Program-made: the position numbers and the translations under genes | In this document: one piece after another, positions 54,672 through 63,873 of the stretch | Position numbering within the stretch: the stretch's first letter is position 1 | Layout: the number at the start of each line of letters is the position of its first letter | Assembly: GCF_000763905.1 (NCBI RefSeq) | Contig: NZ_JRKN01000011.1 | Coordinates: 33,958-97,957 of the forward strand | From: Paracoccus halophilus | GTDB taxonomy: Bacteria > Pseudomonadota > Alphaproteobacteria > Rhodobacterales > Rhodobacteraceae | Direction of reading: 5' to 3' | Length of the DNA stretch: 64,000 bases | The notes under the pieces: generated by a model | The model's database searches: none | Told to the model about the DNA's origin: nothing | Seen by the model: only the letters and a program-made list of their open reading frames with translations

Positions 54672-55958
54672 ATGACCCTGGCCATTTTCGGGACCATGAC
54701 CGTCCTGCTTCTGCTGGGTTTCCCGATGATGATCCCGCTGATCGCGGGGTCGCTGATCGGCTTCGTCGCGCTGTTCGGCGGGTTCGGGCAGCTTGACACG
54801 ATGGTCCAGCAGATTCTGGCCGGCATCCGCCCGGCCAGCCTGATCGCGGTGCCGATGTTCATCTTCGCGGCCGATATCATGACGCGCGGACAATCGGCGA
54901 CCCGGCTGATCGATCTGGTGATGGCCTTTGTCGGCCATTTCAAGGGCGGCCTGGCGATCGCGACGGCCGGCGCCTGCACCATGTTCGGCGCGGTCTCGGG
55001 CTCGACCCAGGCGACGGTGGTCGCGGTGGGCGGGCCGCTGCGGCCGCGCATGCTGAAATCGGGCTATAATGACAGCTTCGTGCTGGCGCTGATCGTCAAC
55101 GCCTCGGACATCGCCTTTCTGATCCCGCCCTCGATCGGGATGATCATCTATGGCGTCGTCTCGGGCACCTCGATCTCGGAGCTGTTCATCGCCGGGATCG
55201 GGCCGGGCCTGCTGATCCTGCTGCTGTTTTCCATCTACAGCCATGTCTACGCCAGGCGGAACGGCGTCCCGGTCGAGCCGAAATCGACCTGGGCGGAACG
55301 CGGAACCGCCCTGCGCCGCGCGCTCTGGCCGCTGGGTTTCCCGGTGATCATCATCGGCGGCATCTATGGCGGGTTCTTCTCGCCGACCGAGGCGGCCGCG
55401 GCCTGCGTCCTCTACGCGCTGTTCCTTGAAATGGCGGTTTTCCGCGAGATGAGCCTGAAACAGCTTTACGCCACCGCGAAATCGACCGGGCTGATCACCG
55501 CCGTCGTGTTCATCCTGGTCGGCGCGGGCGCGGCATTTTCCTATGTCATCAGCTTTGCGCAGATCCCCCAGCAGGTGCTGGCAGGGATCGGCATCGACCA
55601 GATGGGGCAATATGGGGTGCTGTTCACCATCTCGATCGCCTTCTTCGTCGGCTGCATGTTCGTCGATCCGATCGTGGTCATCCTGATCCTTGTGCCGATC
55701 TTCGCGCCGGTGGTGGCCGATATCGGGCTGGACCCGGTGCTGGTCGGCACGATCATCACGCTGCAGGTCGCCATCGGCTCGGCGACGCCACCCTTCGGCT
55801 GCGACATATTCACCGCCATCGCCGTCTTCAAACGTCCCTATTCCGAGGTGGTCAGGGGCACGCCGCCCTTTATCCTCATGCTGCTTTCGGTCGCGGTGGC
55901 GCTGATCTTCTTTCCGCAGATCGCACTGTTTCTGCGCGATATGGCCTTCGCGAAATAG
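54672..55958 (+). CDS. uehC: TRAP transporter large permease (DctM type)
   Basis: This 428-residue DctM-family protein has about 12 helices and conserved segments FGAVSGSTQATVVAVGG near residue 113, IPPSIGMIIYGVVSGTS near 152 and GGFFSPTEAAAACVLYA near 235. It forms the translocation path with UehB and takes ectoines handed over by UehA. The gene follows uehB by three bases, so the two are coupled. Confidence 0.9.
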   Translation: MTLAIFGTMTVLLLLGFPMMIPLIAGSLIGFVALFGGFGQLDTMVQQILAGIRPASLIAVPMFIFAADIMTRGQSATRLIDLVMAFVGHFKGGLAIATAGACTMFGAVSGSTQATVVAVGGPLRPRMLKSGYNDSFVLALIVNASDIAFLIPPSIGMIIYGVVSGTSISELFIAGIGPGLLILLLFSIYSHVYARRNGVPVEPKSTWAERGTALRRALWPLGFPVIIIGGIYGGFFSPTEAAAACVLYALFLEMAVFREMSLKQLYATAKSTGLITAVVFILVGAGAAFSYVISFAQIPQQVLAGIGIDQMGQYGVLFTISIAFFVGCMFVDPIVVILILVPIFAPVVADIGLDPVLVGTIITLQVAIGSATPPFGCDIFTAIAVFKRPYSEVVRGTPPFILMLLSVAVALIFFPQIALFLRDMAFAK

Positions 55959-55967
55959 GGAGGGTGC

Positions 55968-56411
55968 ATGTTCCACAAGATCCTTGTCGCCTATGACGGC
56001 TCGAAAGGGGCGGAACGCGCGCTGGACAAGGCCATCGAGATGGCCCGGCTGACCGGCGCGGAGCTGGTCGTGCTGACCGTCTATCGCCATCATTCGATGC
56101 TCGAGGCCTCGCTTTCCATGGTGCGCGGCGCGGTCGAGCGGGGCCGCAATCTGGACAGCGCTATGCGCGATGTCGCGCGCGAGGCGGCGGATTTCGCCAA
56201 GCAGCGCGCGCTCACGGCCGGGCATGACAAGGTCAAGGCCTTCATCAGGACCGGCCAGCCGGCGCGGACGATCATCGCGACCGGCCGGGAAAAGGGCTGC
56301 GATCTGATCGTCGTGGGCTCGCGCGGGCTTGGCGCGACCGAGGGCTATCTGCTGGGTTCGGTCAGCCACAAGGTGACCGGGCTTGCCGATTGCCCGGTCA
56401 TGGTCGTCTGA
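55968..56411 (+). CDS. universal stress protein (TeaD-like)
   Basis: This 147-residue protein has the UspA fold and the ATP-binding pattern G-2x-G-9x-GS (VVGSRGLGATEGYLLGS), so it is an ATP-binding Usp. In Halomonas the homologous TeaD, encoded after the TRAP ectoine transporter, modulates uptake. Here it follows uehC by 9 bp, consistent with the same role. RBS GGGAGG. Confidence 0.9.
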   Translation: MFHKILVAYDGSKGAERALDKAIEMARLTGAELVVLTVYRHHSMLEASLSMVRGAVERGRNLDSAMRDVAREAADFAKQRALTAGHDKVKAFIRTGQPARTIIATGREKGCDLIVVGSRGLGATEGYLLGSVSHKVTGLADCPVMVV

Positions 56412-56431
56412 CCGGAAAGGGGTTATCGCGG

Positions 56432-57136
56432 ATGCAGCGCGACAATCTGGCACGTTTCGGGCTGATCGCCCTGGCGACCGACCTCACGATCGAGGGCGAC
56501 GCGGCGCGCCTGCTGCCCGCGAACTGCCGGCTGCATGTCACGCGCATCGCGTTCGAAAACCCCACCACGCGCGAGAACCTGTTGCGGATCGGCCCGCATC
56601 TGCGCGCCGCCGCCGACCTGCTGGTGCCCGGGGTCGGGCTGCGCGGGATCGGCTTTGGCTGCACCTCGGCCGCGGCGGTGCTGGGCCAGGGCGTCGAGGC
56701 GGCGATCGGCGATCGCGCCCCGGTCAGCACGCCCGGCGGCGCGGCGCTGCGGGGGTTTCGCGCGCTTGGTGTCGGCCGGATCGCGCTGATGACCCCCTAT
56801 CTGCCCCGGACCGCCGATCTGGTCGGCGACTATTTCCAGGCGCAGGGCCTGCGGGTCGTGCGCCGTCACTCCATGGGCCATGCCGATGATCGCGAGATGG
56901 CCATGCTGTCGCCGGACGAGGTGGTCGATTTCGCGCTGGAATCGGACCATCCCGAGGCCGAGGCGCTGTTCATCTCCTGCACGGCGCTGCCGGCAGTGCC
57001 GGTCATCGAACGGATCGAGGCCCGGCTGGGCAAGCCGGTGGTCAGTTCCAATCTCGCGCTGTTCTGGGCCATGCTGGATATCGCCGCAATCCCGGCAAGC
57101 GGTCCGGGCCGCCTGTTCGGGGTGCGGACATGGTAG
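56432..57136 (+). CDS. eutA: EutA, Asp/Glu racemase superfamily protein
   Basis: This 234-residue protein resembles arylmalonate decarboxylase/maleate isomerase-like members of the Asp/Glu racemase superfamily, with two candidate active-site Cys: Cys77 in FGCTSAA and Cys183 in SCTALPAV. In ectoine loci eutABC are linked to use of 5-hydroxyectoine, probably removing the hydroxyl group to yield ectoine; EutA's exact step is not established. Start is ATG 56432 (GGAAAGGGG upstream). It overlaps eutB by 7 bases. Confidence 0.84.
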   Translation: MQRDNLARFGLIALATDLTIEGDAARLLPANCRLHVTRIAFENPTTRENLLRIGPHLRAAADLLVPGVGLRGIGFGCTSAAAVLGQGVEAAIGDRAPVSTPGGAALRGFRALGVGRIALMTPYLPRTADLVGDYFQAQGLRVVRRHSMGHADDREMAMLSPDEVVDFALESDHPEAEALFISCTALPAVPVIERIEARLGKPVVSSNLALFWAMLDIAAIPASGPGRLFGVRTW

Positions 57137-58083
57137 CCATCGAGGATATCCTTGCCGCATCCGGACGCATCCGCGATCTGGTGCGGGTAACGCCCGTGAA
57201 ACCCTCGGCCAGCCTGTCGCATCTGGCCGGCGGGCCGGTCTGGCTGAAATGCGAACACCGGCAGGAAACCGGCGCCTTCAAGCTGCGCGGCGCCTCGAAC
57301 GCGGTGGCGCGGCTGGGCAAGGTGGCGGGGGTCACGACGGCATCGACCGGCAATCACGGCCGGGCGCTGGCCCATGCGGCAAGCCGGCTGGGCCTGCCGG
57401 CGGTGATCTGCGTCTCGGGGCTGGTGCCCCGCAACAAGCGGGAGGCAATCGCCGCCCTGGGTGCCGAGCTGCGGGTGATCGGCGCCAGCCAGGACGAGGC
57501 GTTCGAGGAAGCCCGCCGCCTGCAACGCGATGAGGGCTTTGCCCTGATCCCGCCCTTTGACCATGCGGATGTGATCGCCGGACAGGGCACGCTGGGGCTC
57601 GAGATCCTCGATCAGGTCCCCGATGCCGCCGCGATTGCCGTACCGCTGTCCGGCGGCGGGCTGCTGTCGGGGGTGGCGCTGGCCGCGAAATCGCGCAGGC
57701 CGGATATCCGCATCCTCGGGATCAGCATGGAACGCGGCGCCGCCATGGCCGCCAGTCTGCGCGCCGGCCACCCGGTCGAGGTCGAGGAAGCCGAAACACT
57801 GGCCGACAGTCTGGGCGGCGGGATCGGACTGACGAACCGCCTGACCTTCGCGATGTGCCGCGATCTGATGGACGGGCTGATCCTGCTAAGCGAGGACGAG
57901 ATCGCCGCCGGCATCCGCCATCTGGCCCTGAAGGACGGCGAAACCGTCGAAGGCGCGGCCGCCGTCGGTGCCGGCGCGATCCTCTCGGGCAGGCTGCGGG
58001 CGGATGGTCCGCTGGTGCTGATCCTCTCGGGCGCGAATATCGACCCGACCCGCCACGCCGCCATCGTCAGGGGGGAAGGATGA
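57130..58083 (+). CDS. eutB: EutB, threonine dehydratase-like PLP enzyme
   Basis: This 317-residue fold-type II PLP protein has the cofactor Lys51 in ETGAFKLRGA and a phosphate-binding glycine loop SGGGLLSG near 173. It resembles threonine/serine dehydratases. In hydroxyectoine-using bacteria it is thought to act with EutA and EutC on hydroxyectoine or a hydroxylated intermediate. Overlaps at both ends (7 bases with eutA, 4 with eutC) indicate translational coupling. Confidence 0.87.
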   Translation: MVAIEDILAASGRIRDLVRVTPVKPSASLSHLAGGPVWLKCEHRQETGAFKLRGASNAVARLGKVAGVTTASTGNHGRALAHAASRLGLPAVICVSGLVPRNKREAIAALGAELRVIGASQDEAFEEARRLQRDEGFALIPPFDHADVIAGQGTLGLEILDQVPDAAAIAVPLSGGGLLSGVALAAKSRRPDIRILGISMERGAAMAASLRAGHPVEVEEAETLADSLGGGIGLTNRLTFAMCRDLMDGLILLSEDEIAAGIRHLALKDGETVEGAAAVGAGAILSGRLRADGPLVLILSGANIDPTRHAAIVRGEG

Positions 58084-59057
58084 GCGATATCATGATCCTG
58101 AACGCGGATCAGCTGCGCCGCCGCGTGCCGCTGGACGGCGCCGCGATCGAGGCCATCGAGCGAGCCTTTGCCCGGCTGGCCGAGGGCGGCGTGGCGATGC
58201 CGGGCGTCCTGTCCATGCACCTGCCCGAGGCCAATGGCGAGGTCGATATCAAGACCGCCCATATCCCCGGCCTGCCGGGCTTTGCGGTCAAGATCAGCCC
58301 CGGCTTCTTTGACAATCCGACGAAGGGGCTGCCCTCGACATCCGGGCTGATGGTGGTCCTGTCGGGCGAAACCGGCCGGGTTCAGGCGGTGCTGCTGGAC
58401 GACGGTTATCTGACCGATCTGCGGACGGCGGCGGCGGGAGCCGTCGCTGCGAAATTCCTGGCGCGCAAGGATGCCAGCCGCGCGGCGATCTTCGGCGCCG
58501 GCATGCAGGCGCGGATGCAGTTGCGGGCGCTGCGACTGGTGCGCCCGATCACCGAGGCGGTGATCTGGGCGCGGGATCCGGCCAGGGCCGAAAACCTGGC
58601 CGCGGAACTGGCTGGCGACGGGCTCCGCATTCGGGCCGAGGGCGATCCCGAAATGGCGGCGATGGCGGCCGATATCATCGTCACCACGACGCCCGCCCGC
58701 CAGCCGATCCTGCGCGCCGAATGGCTGCGCCCCGGCCAGCATGTGACCGCCATGGGCAGCGATCAGGCCGGCAAGAACGAACTGGACCCGCAATGTCTTG
58801 TCCGCGCCGATCTTTATGTCGCCGACCGGGTCAGCCAGACCCGCGGCATCGGCGAACTGCGCGCCGCGCTTGACGCCGGCCTGATCGCCGAGACGGGCGC
58901 GATCCCCGAACTGGGCCAGATCGTCGCCGGCCGCCATCCCGGCCGGACCTCTGCCGAACAGATCACCATCGCCGACCTGACCGGGACCGGCGTGCAGGAC
59001 ACTGCGATTGCCATCCACGCGCTTGCCGCATTTTCAAAGGCTCAGCCCCATGCCTGA
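58080..59057 (+). CDS. eutC: EutC, ornithine cyclodeaminase/mu-crystallin family
   Basis: This 325-residue NAD-binding protein has IFGAGMQARMQL near residue 139 (Rossmann glycine motif) and the family's KTAHIPG and DDGYLTDLRTAAAGAVAAK segments. Ornithine cyclodeaminase-like enzymes reduce or cyclise imino acids, so an imine-reduction step in the hydroxyectoine-to-ectoine conversion is plausible. The ATG overlaps the eutB stop by 4 bases and its stop overlaps doeA by 8. Confidence 0.87.
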   Translation: MSDIMILNADQLRRRVPLDGAAIEAIERAFARLAEGGVAMPGVLSMHLPEANGEVDIKTAHIPGLPGFAVKISPGFFDNPTKGLPSTSGLMVVLSGETGRVQAVLLDDGYLTDLRTAAAGAVAAKFLARKDASRAAIFGAGMQARMQLRALRLVRPITEAVIWARDPARAENLAAELAGDGLRIRAEGDPEMAAMAADIIVTTTPARQPILRAEWLRPGQHVTAMGSDQAGKNELDPQCLVRADLYVADRVSQTRGIGELRAALDAGLIAETGAIPELGQIVAGRHPGRTSAEQITIADLTGTGVQDTAIAIHALAAFSKAQPHA

Positions 59058-60246
59058 ACTGCAAAGGACGCCCGAACGTTTCTCCACCGCCGAATATGAG
59101 CGCCGCCTGCGCCAGACCCGCGAGAGCATGGCGAAGCTGGGCCTCGATCTGCTGATCGTCAGCGATCCGTCGAACATGGCCTGGCTGACCGGCTATGACG
59201 GCTGGTCCTTTTATGTGCATCAATGCGTGATCGTCGGCCCGACCGGCGCGCCGATCTGGTTCGGGCGCGGGCAGGACGCGAATGGCGCGCTGCGCACCGT
59301 CTGGATGAGCGAGGACCACATCATCGGCTATCCCGACCATTACGTGCAGTCGGTCGAGCACCACCCGATGGATTACCTCTGGGCGACGCTGGCCGACAGG
59401 GGCTGGCATCGCGGCTTCATCGGGGTCGAGATGGACAATTACTGGTATTCGGCCCGCGCGCATGAGCGGCTGGTCCACGGCCTGCCCGAGGCGCAGATCC
59501 TTGACGCGACCGGGCTGGTCAACTGGCAGCGCGCGGTCAAGTCGGACGAGGAACTGGACTATATGCGCAAGGCCGCCCGCATCGTCGAGCGGATGCACCG
59601 CCGCATCGCCGACAAGGTCGAGGTGGGCATGCGCAAATGCGATCTGGTGGCCGAGATCTACGATGCCGCGCTGCGCTATGACGAATGGTCCGGTCATGGC
59701 GGCGACTACCCGGCCATCGTGCCGCTGCTGCCCTCGGGGCCCGACGCGGCGGCACCGCATCTGACCTGGGACGATCTGCCGATGAAACCGGATGAAGGCA
59801 CCTTTTTCGAGATCGCCGGCTGCTATCAGCGCTATCACTGCCCGCTGTCGCGCACGATCTTTCTGGGCAAGCCCCCGGCCGCGATGCTCGAGGCAGAAAA
59901 GGCCGTGCTCGAGGGGATGGAGGCGGGGCTGGAGGCCGCCCGCGCCGGCAACAGCTGCGAAGATGTCGCGGCGGCCTTCTTTACCGTGCTGGACCTTTAC
60001 GGCATCGTCAAGGACAACCGCACCGGCTATCCGATCGGCCTTTCCTACCCGCCGGACTGGGGCGAACGCACCATGTCGCTGCGGCGCGGCGACCGGACCG
60101 AGCTGCGTCCCGGCATGACCTTTCATTTCATGACCGGCCTGTGGATGGATGACTGGGGTTACGAGACGACGGAATCCATCATCATCACCGATGGCGCGCC
60201 GGAACTGTTCTGCAACCTGCCGCGCAAGATGCTGGTCAAGTCATGA
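59050..60246 (+). CDS. doeA: ectoine hydrolase DoeA (M24 family)
   Basis: This 398-residue pita-bread-fold protein opens the ectoine ring to N-acetyl-diaminobutyrate. The N-terminal creatinase-like domain (about 15-160) and C-terminal M24 domain are complete. The usual metal-ligand Asp pair and His of M24 peptidases are not in their expected positions (FEIAGCYQRYHCPLSRTIF, then GLSYPPDWGE), so it is of the non-metal creatinase type. Glu254 in FFEIAG is a likely catalytic residue, as DoeA is reported to use a covalent Glu. ATG 59050 overlaps eutC. Confidence 0.9.
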   Translation: MPELQRTPERFSTAEYERRLRQTRESMAKLGLDLLIVSDPSNMAWLTGYDGWSFYVHQCVIVGPTGAPIWFGRGQDANGALRTVWMSEDHIIGYPDHYVQSVEHHPMDYLWATLADRGWHRGFIGVEMDNYWYSARAHERLVHGLPEAQILDATGLVNWQRAVKSDEELDYMRKAARIVERMHRRIADKVEVGMRKCDLVAEIYDAALRYDEWSGHGGDYPAIVPLLPSGPDAAAPHLTWDDLPMKPDEGTFFEIAGCYQRYHCPLSRTIFLGKPPAAMLEAEKAVLEGMEAGLEAARAGNSCEDVAAAFFTVLDLYGIVKDNRTGYPIGLSYPPDWGERTMSLRRGDRTELRPGMTFHFMTGLWMDDWGYETTESIIITDGAPELFCNLPRKMLVKS

Positions 60247-61223
60247 ACCCGATCCGCCCGACCATCGCGCTGGACGCGCCCGGCAAGACGCATGGCTTCC
60301 TGCGCCTGCCCCACAGCCGCAATGACAGCGCCTGGGGCAGCGTGATGATCCCGCTGACCGTGATCGCGCATGGCGACGGCCCGACCGCGCTGCTGACCGG
60401 GGGCAATCACGGCGACGAATACGAAGGCCCCATCGCCCTGCAGCAACTGGCATGGGAAATCGCGCCCGAGCAGGTTTCGGGCCGGGTCATCATCGTGCCC
60501 TATATGAACTTTCCCGCCTTCCGCGCCGGAACCCGCGTCAGCCCCGTGGATCAGGTGAACCTCAACCGCTGCTTTCCGGGCCGCGCCGATGGCACCGTTA
60601 CCCAGAAGATCGCCCATTATTTCAACGATACGCTGGTGCCGCTGGCCGATATCGTGCTGGATTTCCACTCGGGCGGCAAGACGCTGGATTTCCTGCCCTA
60701 CGCCGCCGCCCATTACCTGGAGGACAAGGAGCAGCAGGCCCGCTGCAGCGCCGCCATGCGGGCCTTTGGGGCGCCCTATTCGATGATGATGCGCGAAATC
60801 GACGCTGTCGGCATGTTCGACACCGCCGTCGAGGCGCAGGGCAAGACCTTTGTCACGACCGAGCTTGGCGGCGGCGGCACCGCAACCGCGCGTACCGCCG
60901 CAATCGCCATACGCGGCGCCCGGAATCTCCTGCGCCATGCCGGGATCCTTGCCGGCAGTGCCGAGCCGGGCGACAGCGTGATGCTGGACATGCCCGGCGA
61001 TGACTGCTTCCATTTCGCGCAATGCGACGGGCTGCTGCAGCCTCTGGCGGATCTGGGCGATCCGGTGCGCGCCGGCCAGCCGCTGGCCCGCATCTGGCCG
61101 CCGGACCGCACCGGCGCGGCCCCGGTCGAAATGCGCGCGAACCGCGACGGCATCCTTGTCGCCCGGCATTTTCCGGGCCTGGTGCAAAGCGGCGATTGTC
61201 TGGCGGTGATCGCCATCGGCTGA
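60243..61223 (+). CDS. doeB: N-acetyl-L-2,4-diaminobutyrate deacetylase DoeB
   Basis: This 326-residue zinc deacylase of the succinylglutamate desuccinylase/aspartoacylase family has the metal motif NHGDE (His56, Glu59) and second His142 in LDFHSGG. A conserved TELGGGGTATART segment is near 205. It removes the acetyl group to give 2,4-diaminobutyrate and acetate, and with DoeA forms the hydrolase-deacetylase pair. Overlaps doeA by 4 bases; last gene of the rightward unit. Confidence 0.92.
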   Translation: MNPIRPTIALDAPGKTHGFLRLPHSRNDSAWGSVMIPLTVIAHGDGPTALLTGGNHGDEYEGPIALQQLAWEIAPEQVSGRVIIVPYMNFPAFRAGTRVSPVDQVNLNRCFPGRADGTVTQKIAHYFNDTLVPLADIVLDFHSGGKTLDFLPYAAAHYLEDKEQQARCSAAMRAFGAPYSMMMREIDAVGMFDTAVEAQGKTFVTTELGGGGTATARTAAIAIRGARNLLRHAGILAGSAEPGDSVMLDMPGDDCFHFAQCDGLLQPLADLGDPVRAGQPLARIWPPDRTGAAPVEMRANRDGILVARHFPGLVQSGDCLAVIAIG

Positions 61224-61381
61224 ACAGGGCGATCACCGCCAGAGGACCGCAAGAGGCTATCGGTTCGGTTTTATCGAACGCCGCATCCTTTCGGCGCCGG
61301 CTTGCCGTGCCTGTTCCAATGCCCATTATTCTTGCCAGAACCGCATTTCCGGGCATGGGCCCGCGAACACAGGAGAATAGC

Positions 61382-61975
61382 ATGAGCAAACCGAAAATCG
61401 CCGTCATCATCGGCTCGACCCGCAAGGCACGCTTTGCCGACAAACCCGCGGCCTGGCTGATGGAGCAGCTTGCCGAACGCGACGACATGGAATTCGGACT
61501 GGTCGATCTGCGCGATTTCGACCTGCCGCTTTTCGACGAGGCGGCCTCGAATCTGTGGATGCCAAGCACGGATCCGCGCGCGGTCCGCTGGCAAGACAGG
61601 ATCGGCGAGTTCGACGGCTATATCTTCGTGACCGGAGAGTACAATCACTCGCTGACCGGATCGCTCAAGAACGCGCTGGATCAGGCCTATAAGGAATGGA
61701 ACCGCAAGCCCGCGGCCGCCTTTGGCTATGGCGGCGTCGGCGCGGCGCGGGCCATCGAGCATCTGCGCGGCATCGCGGTCGAATTGCAGATGGTGCCCCT
61801 GCGCAACGCCGTGCATCTGGGCGGCGGCGAGTTCATGAAAGTGTCGCCGCTGGGGCAGAACGGTGACATGTCCGAGGTCGCGCCGGTGCTGAAGCCCAGT
61901 CTGGACGCCATGCTGGCGGAACTGGCATGGTGGGCCGAGGCGACCCGCGCCGCACGGGCCAGAACCGGCGCCTAG
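61382..61975 (+). CDS. NADPH-dependent FMN reductase
   Basis: This 197-residue flavodoxin-fold reductase has the phosphate-binding loop GSTRKARFADKPA near residue 11 and the family PEYNHS-like segment TGEYNHSLTGSLKNALD near 88. Members reduce FMN, quinones or chromate (ChrR/YieF type). It lies 158 bp after doeB, so it is probably not part of the ectoine operon. Substrate is unknown. Confidence 0.88.
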   Translation: MSKPKIAVIIGSTRKARFADKPAAWLMEQLAERDDMEFGLVDLRDFDLPLFDEAASNLWMPSTDPRAVRWQDRIGEFDGYIFVTGEYNHSLTGSLKNALDQAYKEWNRKPAAAFGYGGVGAARAIEHLRGIAVELQMVPLRNAVHLGGGEFMKVSPLGQNGDMSEVAPVLKPSLDAMLAELAWWAEATRAARARTGA

Positions 61976-61989
61976 CGCGCCGGCCTCGC

Positions 61990-62022
61990 CGGATGGCGGC
62001 CGTGTTGCCACGCCGCCATCCG
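61990..62022. terminator. 11-bp hairpin after FMN reductase
   Basis: CGGATGGCGGC (61990-62000) pairs perfectly with GCCGCCATCCG (62012-62022). No T-run follows, but the position just after the stop codon suggests termination or mRNA 3'-end protection. Confidence 0.55.
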
Positions 62023-62054
62023 CCAGTCAGACGCACATGCAAAGGGGGACCGGG

Positions 62055-62357
62055 ATGACCGATATCGCGATTACCAGGGAAGACGAGGGCGAGGCGGGCC
62101 GCTATGTCGCCCGCATGGAGAGCATCGAGGGCGAGGGCGAGATCACCTTTACCCGCCCGCGCGATGGCGTGATCAGTGCCAATCACACCAATGTCCCGCC
62201 CTCGATGGCCGGCAGGGGCGTGGCCCGGGCGCTGCTTGACGAGATGCTGGCGGATGCGCGCCGGAGCGGCTTTCGCATCATCCCCGTCTGCGCCTATGTC
62301 CGGGGGCAATATGCCCGCCATCCGGAATGGGCGGATCTGTTCACCACCAAGCCGTAG
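62055..62357 (+). CDS. small GNAT acetyltransferase (COG2388-like)
   Basis: This 100-residue protein has the GNAT acetyl-CoA loop variant PSMAGRGVARALLDEMLADAR and the following VCAYVRGQYARHPEWADL segment, characteristic of the short N-acetyltransferase family (PF14542/COG2388). The substrate is unknown. The ATG at 62055 lies behind AAAGGGGGAC. The gene is convergent with atoE. Confidence 0.85.
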   Translation: MTDIAITREDEGEAGRYVARMESIEGEGEITFTRPRDGVISANHTNVPPSMAGRGVARALLDEMLADARRSGFRIIPVCAYVRGQYARHPEWADLFTTKP

Positions 62358-62537
62358 GATCAAACAGCCAGCAACGCGATCAGACACAGTCCTTGATCGG
62401 GCGGAGCTAGTTTTACGATGCCCGCCGGTTCGCCGGCGCTGCCCTGCATGAGGACTAGGCAGCGCCGGCTCAGTTCAGCACCAACGGGGCAATCTTCAGA
62501 ACCGATCCCGGATCACGATTGCAAGCCGATTGGCAGC

Positions 62538-63857
62538 TTAAGGCACGAACACCAGGCCGGCACCTATGATCACCCCGGTCACCACCAGGACGATCAGGCA
62601 AAATCCCATGATGTCCTTGGCCGACAGCCCGGCGATGGCCAGCGCGGGCAGTGCCCAGAACGGCTGGATCAGGTTCGTCCAGGTATCGCCCCACGCGACC
62701 GCCATGGCCGTGCGGGCCGGGTCCACGCCCAATGTCGCGCCTGCCTGAAGCATGATCGGCGCCTGAACCGCCCATTGGCCGCCGCCCGAGGGAACGAAGA
62801 TGTTCACGATGCCCGCCGACAGAAAGGTGAATAGCGGAAAGCTTTCCGGCGAGGAAATGGCGACGAAACCTTCGGAAATCGTGGCCGCCAGTCCTGACCC
62901 GACCATCATCCCCATGATCCCGGCATAGAACGGGAACTGAATGATGATGCCGCTGGCGCCATCCACGGCCCGCTTGACCGCGGCAAGGAAAGCCAGCGGC
63001 GTTCCGTGCAGCAGGATGCCCAGGAACAGCAGCGTGAAGTTCACGATATCGAGGTTCAGCCCCTGGCGGTTCCAGATGAAATAGATCCCGACATAAAGCA
63101 GGCCCAGAACCCCGCTTGCCATCGACAGGAACCGGCTGTTTTCAAGGTTTCCGGCGGTCCCGGCATGGGCGGTGGGCTTTGGCTCGGGCGGATCGACCAG
63201 CAGTGCGGGATCGACTGTCACCGCCTCGTCCGACGGCGGCATGATCAGCCGCGTGGTCAGCGGGATGGCGATGAACAGCGCCACGACGATCACGATGTTC
63301 ATCGTCGAGAAGATCGTCTGACTGGCGGGGACGACGCCGATCATGTCCTGGGTGAAATGCCCCTCGGTCGCGATCACCAGCGGGATCGAGCCGGACAGGC
63401 CGCCATGCCAGACCATGAAGCCGCAATAGGCGCTGGCTATGGCAAGACGATAGTCCAGCCCCTTCACGGTCCGGCCCAGCTGGCGCCCAAGCAGCGCGCC
63501 GATGACCAGCCCGAAGCCCCAGTTGAACCATGAGGCAACCAGTGAAACCACCGTGATAAGCAGAATTGCCTGCCCGGGTCCGTTGACCTTGGATGCGAGA
63601 CCCCGCAGCAGCCTTTGAAACAACGGCGTACTGGCCACCACGAAACCGGTGACGAGGATCAGCACCATCTGCATGGCAAAGGACAGCAGTTTCCAGAAAC
63701 CGTCGCCCCAATATTGCGCCATGGCAAAGGGCGATTGGCCCTCGACGATCATGCCGGCGCCGAAAACGACCAGGGTCAGGATCAGCACCAGAACGAAGGC
63801 ATCGGGAAGGAAGCGCTCGACCAGATTGACCGAGGCGCGCGTGATTGCACGTATCAT
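62538..63857 (-). CDS. atoE: short-chain fatty acid transporter (AtoE/TIGR00366 family)
   Basis: This 439-residue membrane protein has about 12 helices and the family segments VSLVASWFNWGFGLVIGALLG near residue 105, CGFMVWHGGLSGSIPLV near 145 and FVPSGGGQWAVQAPIM near 350. It is thought to import butyrate or similar short-chain acids. The start codon at 63857 is preceded by GAGGGGGA, but 16 bp further upstream an IS5-type element begins, so the native promoter is probably displaced. Confidence 0.86.
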   Translation of the reverse strand: MIRAITRASVNLVERFLPDAFVLVLILTLVVFGAGMIVEGQSPFAMAQYWGDGFWKLLSFAMQMVLILVTGFVVASTPLFQRLLRGLASKVNGPGQAILLITVVSLVASWFNWGFGLVIGALLGRQLGRTVKGLDYRLAIASAYCGFMVWHGGLSGSIPLVIATEGHFTQDMIGVVPASQTIFSTMNIVIVVALFIAIPLTTRLIMPPSDEAVTVDPALLVDPPEPKPTAHAGTAGNLENSRFLSMASGVLGLLYVGIYFIWNRQGLNLDIVNFTLLFLGILLHGTPLAFLAAVKRAVDGASGIIIQFPFYAGIMGMMVGSGLAATISEGFVAISSPESFPLFTFLSAGIVNIFVPSGGGQWAVQAPIMLQAGATLGVDPARTAMAVAWGDTWTNLIQPFWALPALAIAGLSAKDIMGFCLIVLVVTGVIIGAGLVFVP

Positions 63858-63873
63858 GTGTCCATCCCCCTCA

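Noticed and set aside
47824..61223. ectABC/ectD ectoine synthesis genes in the locus
   Set aside because: No ectoine synthase, diaminobutyrate acetyltransferase or hydroxylase is present; only uptake and breakdown genes are found.
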